NCBI GenBank assembly: GCA_030529545.1
Contig: JAUMWR010000004.1
Coordinates: 1-59,142 of the forward strand
Length of the DNA stretch: 59,142 nt
From: Buchananella hordeovulneris
Lineage (GTDB): Bacteria; Actinomycetota; Actinomycetes; Actinomycetales; Actinomycetaceae
Reading direction: 5' to 3'
A program made the position numbers and the translations under genes. Under the pieces are notes generated by a model. It had not been told where the DNA came from, did no database searches, and saw nothing but the letters and a program-made list of their open reading frames with translations. Below, piece after piece: positions 37,235 through 44,679 of this stretch. Positions within the stretch are counted from its first letter, which is position 1; each line of letters begins with the position of its first letter.

Positions 37235-38919
37235 CAGCAGCGGTCGGAGGTCTCGCAGTACTTGCGGTACAGCTTGACGTTCTCTTCGTGCTCCGCCAGC
37301 GTGCTGGCAAACCGGGTCTCGCCGGTGTCCAGGTTGATGGTCACGAAGTACAGCCAGGCGCCCGGCTCCGGGTTGAGCGCCATCTCGATGGCGCGCTCGC
37401 CCGGGTTGGCGATCGGGGTGGGCGGCAGGCCCGGGTGGATGTACAGGTTGTACGGGGTATCGATCGCCAGCTGCTCCTGGGTGGGCACGCCGCCCACGAT
37501 GCCCAGACCGTAGAGGACCGAGGAGTCCATCTGCAGCAGGCCGCGGGTCTCGCCGGCGGTGTCCGCTAGGCGGTTCTCGATCACGCGGGCCACCTTGGGC
37601 AGGTATTCATCGATGTTGACCTCGCGTTCCAGGATGGAGGCCTTGATGAGGATGGTCTGGTAGTCGGCCTCCTTCACGCCGGCCTCGCCCAGGCGCTTGA
37701 CCTGCAACGCGACCATCTCGGCCAGCAGGTCCTTGGGGGTGTCGCTCGGGCCAACGTCGTAGGTGGCGGGGGCCAGCCAGCCCTCCAGGCTGCCACCAGC
37801 GGCCTTGGGCAGGCCCAGGGCGTCGGTGTCCAGCATGGCGGCCTCGACCTCGGCCAGCGTGAAGCCGCCGATCTCCACTAGACGGTCCTTGACCTGCGGC
37901 AGGGTGTAACCCTCCGGGATGGTCAGGCCGGATTCGGCCCGGCTGCCCGGGTCCAGCAGCGCCGCCACGGCGGCGTCGGTGCGCATCTCCATCTTCAGCT
38001 TGTAGGTGCCCGGCTGAATGGAGGTGGCCTGCGGGTGGTTGGCCAGCACGGCGATGGTGCGGGCCAGGTCGGCGGTGACGCGCGCGTCCACCAGCGCCTG
38101 GGCAATGTCCCGCCCGGTGGCGCCCTCGGGAACCGTCACCATTACCTCTCCGGTGCCAGGGCCCGGGAAGTCGGTGGGCTGAGAGGAGCTGCCCGCACTC
38201 ATCAGCGAGCGGAAGGCGACCGTGGCGCCGTAACCCAGGCCCGCCAGGGCCAGCACTACCACCACGAAGACGATCAGGGAGCGGAACTTGCGGCTGCGCT
38301 TACGCGGGCGCTGCCCGCCCGAAAGCAGATCGCCGGCGTCGGCGGAGACCGGCGCGGCCGCGGGCAGCGCGGGCTGCTCGGCCGGAGCGGCACTCGCTGC
38401 GGCGGCCGGGGCGCTCTGCTCGGCCTGAGCAGACTGGCCAGCGAGGCTCTCTGCGGACACCGGTGCAAAGAACCCGGTGCGGGTGCGGCTGCCGCCGCCA
38501 ACGCGCGGCTGCTGGGATGCCGCAGGGGCGGCTGCGGGCGGAGCGGGCTGCGCCGGCGCGGCGGCAACTTCCTGCTGCGCCACGACGTCAAGCTGCGCGG
38601 TGGCCCCTGGCTGGGCGGCGTCTGCCTGAGCGGGGGCGGCCGGCTGGCCGTCCTGCCCGATGGCGTCTTCCAGCGAGCCGACCGGCGGGCCGGCCTTGCG
38701 GTGCGCACCGTGGCCGGGGCGCTCCACTGCGGGAGCCGCCTGCGCGGCGGAGATGACGGGGATGGAGCCGGTGGGGTCGGCCAATGCCTCCGCCGCCAGC
38801 TCGGCCTCAGAGGCCGGACGCACGTTAGCGCGGGAGCCGCGGAGCTGCCGCCTGGAACGGATAGCGCCCTGCGCGGCCTCCGAGGAGCCAGCCGGGGACT
38901 TTTCCATTTCGTTGCTCAC
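37234..38919 (-). CDS. mltG: Endolytic murein transglycosylase MltG
   Basis: Membrane-anchored lytic transglycosylase that cuts nascent glycan strands. The 561-residue product has an unusually long (about 210 residues) Ala/Pro/Gln-rich cytoplasmic N-terminus. A single transmembrane helix with basic flank follows (RKFRSLIVFVVVVLALAGLG). The LysM-like and YceG domain comes next, with ASILEREVNIDEYLPKVARVIENRL (catalytic Glu), MDSSVLYGLG and DTPYNLYIHPGLPPTPIANPG. In Gram-positives the length and disorder of the cytosolic part varies. It is 1 bp from ruvX, as in other Actinobacteria (ruvX-mltG-aroE). Confidence 0.95.
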   Translation of the reverse strand: MSNEMEKSPAGSSEAAQGAIRSRRQLRGSRANVRPASEAELAAEALADPTGSIPVISAAQAAPAVERPGHGAHRKAGPPVGSLEDAIGQDGQPAAPAQADAAQPGATAQLDVVAQQEVAAAPAQPAPPAAAPAASQQPRVGGGSRTRTGFFAPVSAESLAGQSAQAEQSAPAAAASAAPAEQPALPAAAPVSADAGDLLSGGQRPRKRSRKFRSLIVFVVVVLALAGLGYGATVAFRSLMSAGSSSQPTDFPGPGTGEVMVTVPEGATGRDIAQALVDARVTADLARTIAVLANHPQATSIQPGTYKLKMEMRTDAAVAALLDPGSRAESGLTIPEGYTLPQVKDRLVEIGGFTLAEVEAAMLDTDALGLPKAAGGSLEGWLAPATYDVGPSDTPKDLLAEMVALQVKRLGEAGVKEADYQTILIKASILEREVNIDEYLPKVARVIENRLADTAGETRGLLQMDSSVLYGLGIVGGVPTQEQLAIDTPYNLYIHPGLPPTPIANPGERAIEMALNPEPGAWLYFVTINLDTGETRFASTLAEHEENVKLYRKYCETSDRC

Positions 38920-39437
38920 TAACGCCTACCTTTCCGAGTTTGCTTAATGAGCCTACCCGGTGGAGTCCCATTAGCCCGTTCACTGGCAAGTGCATGTTCT
39001 AACAACACCGTGGCGGCCACCTGGTCCACCACCGCCCGCTGCGTGCGCGTCGACCTCCCGGAATCGTGCAATTGGCCGGTGGCCGTGACAGTCGTGAGGC
39101 GCTCGTCCACCATCCGCACCGGAACGCGGGTTTCCCCCGCCAATTCCTTGGCCAACCAAAGGGCGCGCGCGGAGGAATTACTCGGTTTACCGGACATGTG
39201 TTTGGGGTCGCCCACCAAAATCTCTACCGGATCCCACTCCTCGATTAAATCGAGGGCGGAGAAAATGAGAGCGTCGTCGTGCGTGGGCGTTAGCGTGACC
39301 AAAGGCACTGCCATAATCGCGTCTGCGTCGCAGCGGGCCACCCCGGTGCGGACGGTGCCCACGTCGAACGCAAGGCGAACGCCCGGGCGCAGGGGGTGCT
39401 CCCCTGCGCCCGGGCCTTGCTCAGCTGCGCCTGCCAA
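38919..39437 (-). CDS. ruvX: Putative Holliday junction resolvase RuvX (YqgF)
   Basis: RNase H-fold nuclease of the YqgF family. The 172-residue product has LAFDVGTVRTGVARCD (first catalytic Asp), EILVGDPKHMSGKPSNSSARALWLAKEL, and VRMVDERLTTVTA plus VVDQVAATVLLEHAL (later acidic residues). TTG at 39437 lacks a ribosome site and a later start is possible. The C-terminal tail is basic. It abuts alaS and mltG, so it belongs to the alaS-ruvX-mltG-aroE transcript. Confidence 0.92.
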   Translation of the reverse strand: MAGAAEQGPGAGEHPLRPGVRLAFDVGTVRTGVARCDADAIMAVPLVTLTPTHDDALIFSALDLIEEWDPVEILVGDPKHMSGKPSNSSARALWLAKELAGETRVPVRMVDERLTTVTATGQLHDSGRSTRTQRAVVDQVAATVLLEHALASERANGTPPGRLIKQTRKGRR

Positions 39438-39439
39438 GA

Positions 39440-42130
39440 TCAGGAAAGCTCAGCTTCGATTGCAGCCAGGGCCGCGTCGATCTTGGTGACGTCCTGGCCA
39501 CCTCCCTGGGCCAGGTCCGGCTTGCCACCGCCGCCACCGCCCAGCACCTGGGCGGCCACGCGCACCAGCGCACCAGCGGCCACACCCTTGTCACGGGCAG
39601 ATGCGTTGGTGGCCACCACGACCACGGGGCGCTCGCCGGCGGCGGCGGAGATCGCCACCACTGCCGGGGCGGACTCGCCCAGGCGCTCGCGCAGCTGCAG
39701 CACCAGGGTGCGCAGCGCGTCGGCGCTGGCCACCTCGCCGGCATTGTGGGCGATCACGCGGGTGCCGGCCACGTCCTTGGCGCCCTCCACCAGGGCAGGC
39801 ACCGACGCCAGCAGCTCCTTCTCCCGCAGGCGGGCCAGCTCGCGCTCGGCCGCCTTCAGACGGGTCATCAGGGCAGAAACGCGGGCGGGAGCGTCGGCGG
39901 CCTTACCACCCAGGATGCCGGTCAGCTCGCTCAGCACGATGCGGTCCGCAGCGTCCTGCGCGTACGCGCCGCCACCCACCAGGGCCTCGATGCGGCGCAC
40001 GCCGGAGCCGATGGAGGACTCGCCCAGCACGGAGATGCGGCCAATCGATCCGGTGCCAACGACGTGCGTGCCAGCGCACAGCTCGCGCGACCAGTCACCA
40101 CCGATGGAGACCACGCGCACGCGGCTGCCGTACTTCTCGCCGAACAGCGCCATGGCGCCCAGGGCCTTGGCCTCGTCCAGGCTCATCTCGGCGTCGGTGA
40201 CGGAGAGGTTCTCCATCAGCCGGTCGTTCACGCGGCCCTCGATCGCGGCGATCGCGTCGGCGGACAGCGCCTGGCCGTGGCGGAAGTCGAAGCGCATGCG
40301 GGAGGGAGAGTTCTCGCTACCGGCCTGCGTGGCCTGCTCGCCCAGCTCCTCGTGCAGCGCCTTGTGCACCATGTGCGTGGCCGTGTGGGCGCGGGCGATC
40401 GCGCCGCGGCGCACCACGTCAATCTCGGCAACGGCAGCTTCTTCCAGCGCCACGTCGCCCTCCAGCAGGCGGCCCCGGTGGACCACCAGGCCGGCCACCG
40501 GCTTCTGGACGTCGTCCACCTCGATCAGGCCGCCGCCGGCCAGGCGAATCACGCCGTGGTCAGCCAGCTGGCCACCCATCTCCGCGTAGAGCGGGGTGGC
40601 AGAGAGAACGACCTCGACGTCGGCCGGGGCGCTGGCCGCCGGGACGGGGGTGCCGTCCACGATCACGCCCAGCACCTTGGCGGCGGCAGTGTTTTCCGTG
40701 TAGCCCAGGAACGGGGTGGCGCCCCCGGACTTGGCTAGGATGTCGTCGTAGACGCGCGCGTCCACCATGCCCTGCTTCTTGGCCAGGGCATCGGCGCGGG
40801 CGCGCTGCTTCTGCTCGGTCATGAGCTCGGTGAACTTCTCGCGGTCCACCTCCACGCCGGCCTCGGCGGCGATTTCCAGGGTGAGGTCCACCGGGAAACC
40901 GTAGGTGTCGTGCAGGGTGAAGGCGTCCGCACCACTCAGGCGCGGCTTGCGCCCGCCGGTGGCCTCCTCCTTGGCCTTGGCCACAGCCACGTCCAGGATG
41001 GTGGTGCCGGCGTTCAGGGTGCGACGGAAGGCGTCTTCCTCGGTGTAGATGACGTCGCTGATGCGGGCAAAGTCGCGCTCGATCTCCGGGTAGGAGGCCT
41101 TCATGGCGTTCATGGAAGCCGGCAGCAGGTGCGGCATCGCAGCGTCCTCAACGCCCAGCAGGCGCATGGAGCGCACCGCGCGGCGCACCAAGCGGCGCAG
41201 CACGTAGCCGCGACCGTCATTGCCCGGGCGCACGCCGTCACCCACCAGCATCATGGCGCTGCGGACGTGGTCGGCAATGACGCGCATTCGCACGCCGTCC
41301 TCGGTGTCCTTGACCTGCTGGTAGTCGCGGCCACTCATCTCCTGGGCGGCAGCGATCACGGGGTAAACCTCGTCGATCTCGTACATGTTGGCCTTGCCCT
41401 GCATGATGTAGGCAAGGCGCTCCAGGCCGGCGCCGGTGTCGATGGCCTTCTTGGTCAGCTCGCCCAGCAGCTCGTAGTCCTTGCCCACGCCCTCGCCGCG
41501 GCGGTACTGGTCGAACACCAGGTTCCACACCTCGACGTAGCGGTCGCCGCCCGGGTCCACGTTGCCGCCGACGGCGTCGGGACCGAACTCGGGGCCGCGG
41601 TCAATGTGCCACTCGGCGCAGGGGCCGGCGGGGCCGGGCTGGCCGGTGTCCCAGAAGATCTGGTTGCGCGGCAGGCGCACGATGTGGTCGGGGTTGATGT
41701 TGACGCCCTTGGTGAGGATCTCGAAGGACTCATCGTCCTGGTCCCAGATGGTCACCCACAGCTTGTCCGGGTCGATGCCGTACTTGCCATCGTCCACGGA
41801 GCCGGTAAGCAGCTCGTGGGCAAAGTGGATGGCGCCTTCCTTGAAGTAGTCGCCGAAGGAGAAGTTGCCGTTCATCTGGAAGAACGTGCCGTGACGGGTG
41901 GTGCGGCCCACGTTCTCGATGTCGTTAGTGCGGATGCACTTCTGCACGCTAGCGGCTCGCGGCCAGGGAGCCTCTTCGGTGCCCAAGATGTAGGGGATGA
42001 AGGGCACCATGCCTGCAATGGTGAAAAGGATCGAGGGATCCGGGCTCACCAGCGGCACGGACGGCACGATGGCGTGGTCCTTGGACTCGAAGTAGTCCAG
42101 CCAACGCTGGCGGATTTCACTAGTGCGCAT
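39440..42130 (-). CDS. alaS: Alanyl-tRNA synthetase
   Basis: Charges tRNA-Ala. The 896-residue product has the class II catalytic core (MRTSEIRQRWLDYFESKDHAIVPSVPLV, FTIAGMVPFIPYILG, GRTTRHGTFFQMNGNFSFGDYFK). The editing domain has AHTATHMVHKALHEEL and ELCAGTHVVGTG (zinc-binding His/Cys residues). A C-terminal C-Ala region with GGGGGGKPDLAQGGGQD closes the protein. ATG 42130. I see no T-box leader upstream; the 180 bp to rpsD contain the rpsD terminator and an interspersed motif copy. Confidence 0.98.
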   Translation of the reverse strand: MRTSEIRQRWLDYFESKDHAIVPSVPLVSPDPSILFTIAGMVPFIPYILGTEEAPWPRAASVQKCIRTNDIENVGRTTRHGTFFQMNGNFSFGDYFKEGAIHFAHELLTGSVDDGKYGIDPDKLWVTIWDQDDESFEILTKGVNINPDHIVRLPRNQIFWDTGQPGPAGPCAEWHIDRGPEFGPDAVGGNVDPGGDRYVEVWNLVFDQYRRGEGVGKDYELLGELTKKAIDTGAGLERLAYIMQGKANMYEIDEVYPVIAAAQEMSGRDYQQVKDTEDGVRMRVIADHVRSAMMLVGDGVRPGNDGRGYVLRRLVRRAVRSMRLLGVEDAAMPHLLPASMNAMKASYPEIERDFARISDVIYTEEDAFRRTLNAGTTILDVAVAKAKEEATGGRKPRLSGADAFTLHDTYGFPVDLTLEIAAEAGVEVDREKFTELMTEQKQRARADALAKKQGMVDARVYDDILAKSGGATPFLGYTENTAAAKVLGVIVDGTPVPAASAPADVEVVLSATPLYAEMGGQLADHGVIRLAGGGLIEVDDVQKPVAGLVVHRGRLLEGDVALEEAAVAEIDVVRRGAIARAHTATHMVHKALHEELGEQATQAGSENSPSRMRFDFRHGQALSADAIAAIEGRVNDRLMENLSVTDAEMSLDEAKALGAMALFGEKYGSRVRVVSIGGDWSRELCAGTHVVGTGSIGRISVLGESSIGSGVRRIEALVGGGAYAQDAADRIVLSELTGILGGKAADAPARVSALMTRLKAAERELARLREKELLASVPALVEGAKDVAGTRVIAHNAGEVASADALRTLVLQLRERLGESAPAVVAISAAAGERPVVVVATNASARDKGVAAGALVRVAAQVLGGGGGGKPDLAQGGGQDVTKIDAALAAIEAELS

Positions 42131-42225
42131 TGACTTTCTCTTTCGCGATTACTGCTTGGCCTGCTGGAACACTTTAGCGGGATCGCCTGAGCGTTCTTTT
42201 TCCCGGCCGACGGGAGGATTTTGGG

Positions 42226-42239
42226 GTGGCCGACGTTGC
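42226..42239 (+). repeat. Interspersed 14-bp motif, copy 7
   Basis: GTGGCCGACGTTGC preceded by TTTTGGG and followed by CGCCTGGCC, intergenic, just beyond the rpsD terminator. It is the fullest match to the extended consensus. Confidence 0.85.
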
Positions 42240-42256
42240 CGCCTGGCCGGACAAAA

Positions 42257-42299
42257 GCGCGGCCCCGTCCTGCTCGAATTGGGCAGTCCGGGGCCGCGC
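42257..42299 (-). terminator. Rho-independent terminator of rpsD
   Basis: Minus-strand GCGCGGCCCCG (from 42299) pairs perfectly with CGGGGCCGCGC, followed by TTTTGTCC. It is 12 bp past the rpsD stop. Confidence 0.92.
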
Positions 42300-42310
42300 G
42301 GAGGCGTGGA

Positions 42311-42934
42311 TCAGCGAGAGTAGTACTCGACGACCAGCTGAACGTCACAGGTGACGGGGACCTCATCGCGCTTCGGACGGCGCACCAGCTCGAAGCGGAG
42401 CTTCTCGAGCTCGACCTTCAGGTAGTCCGGGACGGCCGGCAGCACGTCGCGGTGCGCACCGGTGGCGGCAACCTGGAAGGGAACGGTGGTCTGGGACTTG
42501 GGCTTGACCTGCACAACCTGACCCGGCTTCACGCGGAAGGAGGGGCGGTCAACGATCTTGCCGTCCACCAGGATGTGGCGGTGGACAACGACCTGACGGG
42601 CCTGGGCGATGGTGCGGGCGAAACCGGCGCGCAGCACCAGGGCGTCCAGACGCATCTCCAGCAGCTCGACCAGGGCCTCACCGGTCAGACCGGCCTCGCG
42701 CTTGGCCTCGGCGAAGACGCGACGCAGCTGGGCCTCGCGGATGCCGTACTGGGCGCGCAGACGCTGCTTCTCCTTCAGACGGACGGAGTAGTCGGAGTCC
42801 TGCTTGCGGTGCGCACGGCCGTGCTCACCGGGGCCGTAGGGGCGCTTGTCGAAGTAGCGCTGAGCCTTGGGGGTCAGGGCGAGGCCGAGGGCGCGGGAGA
42901 GGCGCACCGTGCGGCGAGAGCGGCTACCAGCCAT
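42311..42934 (-). CDS. rpsD: 30S ribosomal protein S4 (cysteine-free form)
   Basis: Primary 16S rRNA-binding protein and small-subunit assembly factor. The 207-residue product starts MAGSRSRRTVRLSRALGLALTPKAQRYFDKRPYGPGEHG: the N-terminal CxxC zinc site of C-plus S4 proteins is replaced, so this is the zinc-independent form. The S4 domain reads MRLDALVLRAGFARTIAQARQVVVHRHILVDGK. Stand-alone rpsD between rarA and alaS is usual in Actinobacteria. The upstream leader has the perfect palindrome CGTCCCGGTCGGGACG (42966-42981), a possible autoregulatory or terminator stem. Confidence 0.98.
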   Translation of the reverse strand: MAGSRSRRTVRLSRALGLALTPKAQRYFDKRPYGPGEHGRAHRKQDSDYSVRLKEKQRLRAQYGIREAQLRRVFAEAKREAGLTGEALVELLEMRLDALVLRAGFARTIAQARQVVVHRHILVDGKIVDRPSFRVKPGQVVQVKPKSQTTVPFQVAATGAHRDVLPAVPDYLKVELEKLRFELVRRPKRDEVPVTCDVQLVVEYYSR

Positions 42935-43110
42935 GTCTCTTCTCTTTTCTGTCGTGTTTCAACGTCGTCCCGGTCGGGACGGGGCCGACCTTTTGGCTAA
43001 GGCCCCAGCGGCTGCATTAAGCAACCGCAGCAGGTTAGCAGTCCGGGCGCCGCCCGGGCCAGCGGCGCACGCCGGTTTTGGGCGTGAGGCGCGTTACGCC
43101 CGTCGCCGGC

Positions 43111-44532
43111 TCAGGCGTTCTCCGCGTCCCTGTGCTCGGACCCGCCGGCCAGGATCTCGCGCAGCTTCGGCAGGCGGGCGGCAACGTCGGCCTCCTTGCC
43201 CCGCGCTGTGGGCTCGTAGTAGCGGGTGCCAACCAGGGCGTCGGGCAGGTACTGCTGGGCTACCACGCCGTGCGGCGCGTCGTGGGCGTAGAGGTAGGTG
43301 CCGCGCCCGGCCAGGCCCGCGGCGGCGGGCACCACGTTGCGCAGGGGCACCGGCACTGGGCCCACCTTGCCTGCCTCCACGTCGGCCATAGCGGCGTTGA
43401 TGGCCATGTAGGCGCGGTTGGACTTGGGGGCGGTGGCCACGTGCACCACGGCCTGGGCCAGCGCGATCCGGCACTCGGGCATCCCCACGAGCTGGACGGT
43501 CTGGGCGGCGGCCACCGCCACCTGTAGTGCGGTGGGGTCGGCCATGCCCACCTCCTCGCTGGCGGCGATCACGATGCGCCGCGCGATGAAGCGGGGGTCC
43601 TCTCCCCCGGCCAACATCCGGGCCAGGTAGTGGAGGGCGGCATCCACGTCGCTGCCGCGCATCGACTTGATGAAGGCGCTGGCCACGTCGTAGTGGGCGT
43701 CGCCGCGGTCGTACTGGGCCAGGGCGCTCTCCACGACTTCCTCGACGTCGGCGAGCGTGAGCTCGTGGCCGACGCCGTGCCTATCCAGCGCGCTGCCGGC
43801 CGCCGCCTCCAGCAGGGTCAGGGCGCGCCGGGCATCGGAGCCGCTCAGACGCACCATGGCCTCGCGCGCCTCCTTAGTGAGCGAGACCTGGCCGGCCAGG
43901 CCCTTGTCCGCCGCGATCGCCCGGTCGATCACCTCGCCGATCGCTTGCTCGTCCAGCGGGCGCAACGTCAAGAGAATGGAGCGGGAGAGCAGCGGGGTGA
44001 TCACCGAGAAGCTGGGATTCTCCGTGGTGGCGGCGATCAGCGTGACCCACCGGTTTTCCACGCTCGGCAGCAGGGCGTCCTGCTGGGCCTTAGAGAAGCG
44101 GTGCACCTCATCCACGAACAGGACGGTCTCCTGGCCGGTGGCCGCCAGGCGCTGGCGGGCGGCCTTGACCACCTCGCGCAGGTCCTTCACGCCGTGCTGC
44201 ACGGCGCTCAGCTCCACGAAGTGGCGCCGCCCCTGCGTAGCCGTGAGGTAGGCCAGCGTGGTCTTGCCGGTGCCCGGTGGTCCCCACAGGAACACGGAGG
44301 TGGGCATCGCCCGGTGGCTGGCCTGCTCCGACTGCGGACTGGCCAGGCGCGCTAGCGGCGTACCCGGTGCGGTCAGGTGCGGCTGGCCCACCACCTCCTC
44401 CAGCGTGGTGGGGCGCATGCGGACCGCCAACGGCGCGCTCGGGTTAAAGGCGGGCACGCCACCCGGCGTGACGTTTCCCGCCACTGCCGCCCGAGCGCTT
44501 GCGGGCAGTCCGGCCGTGTCAAAGAGGTCCAC
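43111..44532 (-). CDS. rarA: Replication-associated recombination protein RarA/MgsA
   Basis: AAA+ clamp-loader-like ATPase acting at stalled forks. The 473-residue product has MRPTTLEEVVGQPHLTAPGTPL, Walker A LWGPPGTGKTTLAYL, Walker B ETVLFVDEVHRFSKAQQDALL, LIAATTENPSFSVITPLLSRS (sensor 1), and the tetramerisation part with MRGSDVDAALHYLARMLAGGEDPRFIARRIVIAASEEVG. GTG 44532 after AGAGG. A one-mismatch interspersed motif (43181-43194) lies near the C-terminus, encoding EADVAARL. It is upstream of rpsD in the conserved rarA-rpsD-alaS order. Confidence 0.97.
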   Translation of the reverse strand: MDLFDTAGLPASARAAVAGNVTPGGVPAFNPSAPLAVRMRPTTLEEVVGQPHLTAPGTPLARLASPQSEQASHRAMPTSVFLWGPPGTGKTTLAYLTATQGRRHFVELSAVQHGVKDLREVVKAARQRLAATGQETVLFVDEVHRFSKAQQDALLPSVENRWVTLIAATTENPSFSVITPLLSRSILLTLRPLDEQAIGEVIDRAIAADKGLAGQVSLTKEAREAMVRLSGSDARRALTLLEAAAGSALDRHGVGHELTLADVEEVVESALAQYDRGDAHYDVASAFIKSMRGSDVDAALHYLARMLAGGEDPRFIARRIVIAASEEVGMADPTALQVAVAAAQTVQLVGMPECRIALAQAVVHVATAPKSNRAYMAINAAMADVEAGKVGPVPVPLRNVVPAAAGLAGRGTYLYAHDAPHGVVAQQYLPDALVGTRYYEPTARGKEADVAARLPKLREILAGGSEHRDAENA

Positions 44533-44605
44533 CCTCTAAGGCTACTTCGGTTCTGGCCCTGATTAGCGCTGGGCCCGGGCCACACGACTGTGCCCCGGAA
44601 GCAAA

Positions 44606-44641
44606 GGGTGGGGGCGAGGCCGCGTGGCCTCGCCCCCACCC
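44606..44641 (-). terminator. Terminator of the LAKTG surface-protein gene
   Basis: A perfect 16-bp stem: GGGTGGGGGCGAGGCC pairs with GGCCTCGCCCCCACCC around a four-base loop, followed on the minus strand by TTTGC. A second small stem GGCGCC-TGC-GGCGCC is at 44644-44658, between it and the stop. Confidence 0.9.
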
Positions 44642-44679
44642 CGGCGCCTGCGGCGCCTAAGCGTTCCTAGCTAGCAGAA

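Noticed and set aside
42131..42310. T-box leader upstream of alaS
   Set aside because: No T-box sequence or specifier stem; the interval is explained by the rpsD terminator and one motif copy.
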